64,000 bases of DNA from Listeria immobilis (GTDB lineage: Bacteria > Bacillota > Bacilli > Lactobacillales > Listeriaceae), in the NCBI RefSeq assembly GCF_014322765.1, contig NZ_JAASTZ010000012.1, positions 1 through 64,000 of the forward strand, read 5' to 3'. The notes beneath the pieces are model-generated. The model did no database searches, was not told the origin of the DNA, and worked only from the letters and a program-made list of their open reading frames with translations. Position 1 is the stretch's first letter. Each line of letters opens with the position of its first letter. Shown piece by piece: positions 63,263 through 64,000 of the stretch. The translations under genes and the position numbers were made by a program.

Positions 63263-64000
63263 TTAATTTACTTCGTTGGGGATAATTTGGAATGTAGCAA
63301 AGTCGAATAAACCTTGATCTGTTAATTTAAGCTCAGGAATAACAGGTAATGTTAAAAATGACAATGTTAAAAATGGATCAAATCCTGTTGCTTGGCTAAT
63401 TTGTTTAAATGCTTTTATAAGTCCGGCTAAATCCTCTTCCACTTCTTCAAAAGAACGATCGCTTAAAAGCCCAGCAATTGGTAAAGCTAAATCGTGTAAT
63501 ACTTTACCAGATGCGTCTACTACAGCAATTCCACCACCACAATTTGTTATATGATTAATGGCGGCTTCCATCGCTTCATCTGTGACACCAACTGCGACAA
63601 TATTATGTGAATCATGTGCGACAGTAGTTGCAATCGCACCTTCTGTTAAACCAAATCCTTTAACGATACCGACACCCACATGACCAGTATCATGATGCCG
63701 TTCGACAACCGCCATTTTAAGTAGGTCTTTAGTTACCGATGGAACAAATAAGCCAGCTTGGACAGACACTTCTTCTATTCGTTTTTCTGTGAATAGACTA
63801 TTTGGTTGCATGCCAATCACATAGCACGTTGCCTTTTTAAGGGGAAGTTCTAAATCTTTTCGTGTTAAATGATGATTGATTTTTGGTGATACGAATTGTG
63901 TTGATTTTCGTTGTTGGAAGGCTGCTTCTTTTCTAACACCATTTTCAACGACAACCTGTCCATTTTTTAATACTTTAGATATTTCTACGGTTTGTAAATC
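63263..64000 (-). CDS. adeC: Adenine deaminase (3' part, 5' end outside window)
   Basis: The frame stays open from the stop at 63263 to the window edge, giving about 246 residues; an internal Met at 63820 is not the start. Adenine deaminase converts adenine to hypoxanthine. Recognisable C-terminal segments are VERHHDTGHVGVGIVKGFGL, AHDSHNIVAVG, NCGGGIAVVDASGKVLHDLALPIAGL and DPFLTLSFLTLPVIPELKLTD. The metal-binding N-terminal half lies beyond 64000. It lies 19 nt upstream of virS in the same direction. Confidence 0.9.
   Translation of the reverse strand, partial: DLQTVEISKVLKNGQVVVENGVRKEAAFQQRKSTQFVSPKINHHLTRKDLELPLKKATCYVIGMQPNSLFTEKRIEEVSVQAGLFVPSVTKDLLKMAVVERHHDTGHVGVGIVKGFGLTEGAIATTVAHDSHNIVAVGVTDEAMEAAINHITNCGGGIAVVDASGKVLHDLALPIAGLLSDRSFEEVEEDLAGLIKAFKQISQATGFDPFLTLSFLTLPVIPELKLTDQGLFDFATFQIIPNEVN

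Overview
The window looks like the chromosome of a Listeria sensu stricto species. It is AT-rich with strong AGGAGG-type ribosome binding sites, and its gene order follows, from memory, the lmo1683 (perR) to lmo1742 (adeC) stretch of L. monocytogenes EGD-e. The FosX protein seems clearly diverged from my recollection of L. monocytogenes FosX, and the lmo1699/1700 genes I expect before fosX are absent. A non-monocytogenes species or a divergent lineage is therefore possible. Locus-name comparisons are from memory, not from a search.

Layout. 1-330: tandem promoters and leader of a leftward rRNA operon whose 16S lies outside the window. 330-8200: perR with its PerR box, a 2-hydroxyacid dehydrogenase, hemL, an aromatic-acid-exporter-like protein, a nucleotide phosphatase, fabL-mutY and a yfhP-like gene. 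8200-22800: a palindromic intergenic repeat, then dut, yfhJ, recX, a sigma-B-type promoter before a TIGR01777 epimerase, vanZ-mprF, a cation diffusion facilitator, fosX, rlmCD, a deoxynucleoside kinase, map and flavodoxin. 22900-27000: M29 aminopeptidase, an MFS transporter, an MreB paralogue and tRNA-Arg(CCU). 27300-32000: a phosphotransferase/MupG-like operon with a sigma-54 promoter and a LevR-type activator. 32100-35400: DEAD-box helicase and a GntR-controlled ABC transporter. 35430-39680: a six-gene type VII secretion (LXG) toxin cassette. 39660-50670: the 1,2-beta-glucan (sophoro-oligosaccharide) utilisation locus with two divergent promoters and two identical LacI-type operators. 50670-57830: glutamate synthase with divergent gltC. 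57830-64000: acetyltransferase, glycerol-dehydrogenase-like enzyme, a T-box-controlled amino-acid ABC transporter (specifier read as CAC, histidine), the sensor kinase virS and the 3' part of adeC.

The most interesting system is the LXG cassette (two small helper proteins, an LXG effector with a glycine-rich hydrophobic C-terminus, a polytopic membrane protein as candidate immunity factor, and two paralogous DUF5085-like proteins). It appears to be a clean insertion between the GntR/ABC operon and the neighbouring oxidoreductase gene. A 33-bp direct repeat with one mismatch flanks it, and that repeat contains the last codons and stop of the oxidoreductase gene. Five of the six genes follow each other with overlaps or gaps of 5 nt or less. 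The cassette has no recombinase and no secretion machinery of its own, so it would depend on a T7SS encoded elsewhere.

Other links within the window: virS belongs to the VirRS system known in L. monocytogenes to control mprF, which is also here. The sugar locus has a binding protein and two permeases but no ATPase, so it probably borrows a shared MsmX-type ATPase. The lactose-type PTS IIA and IIB genes have no IIC partner nearby.
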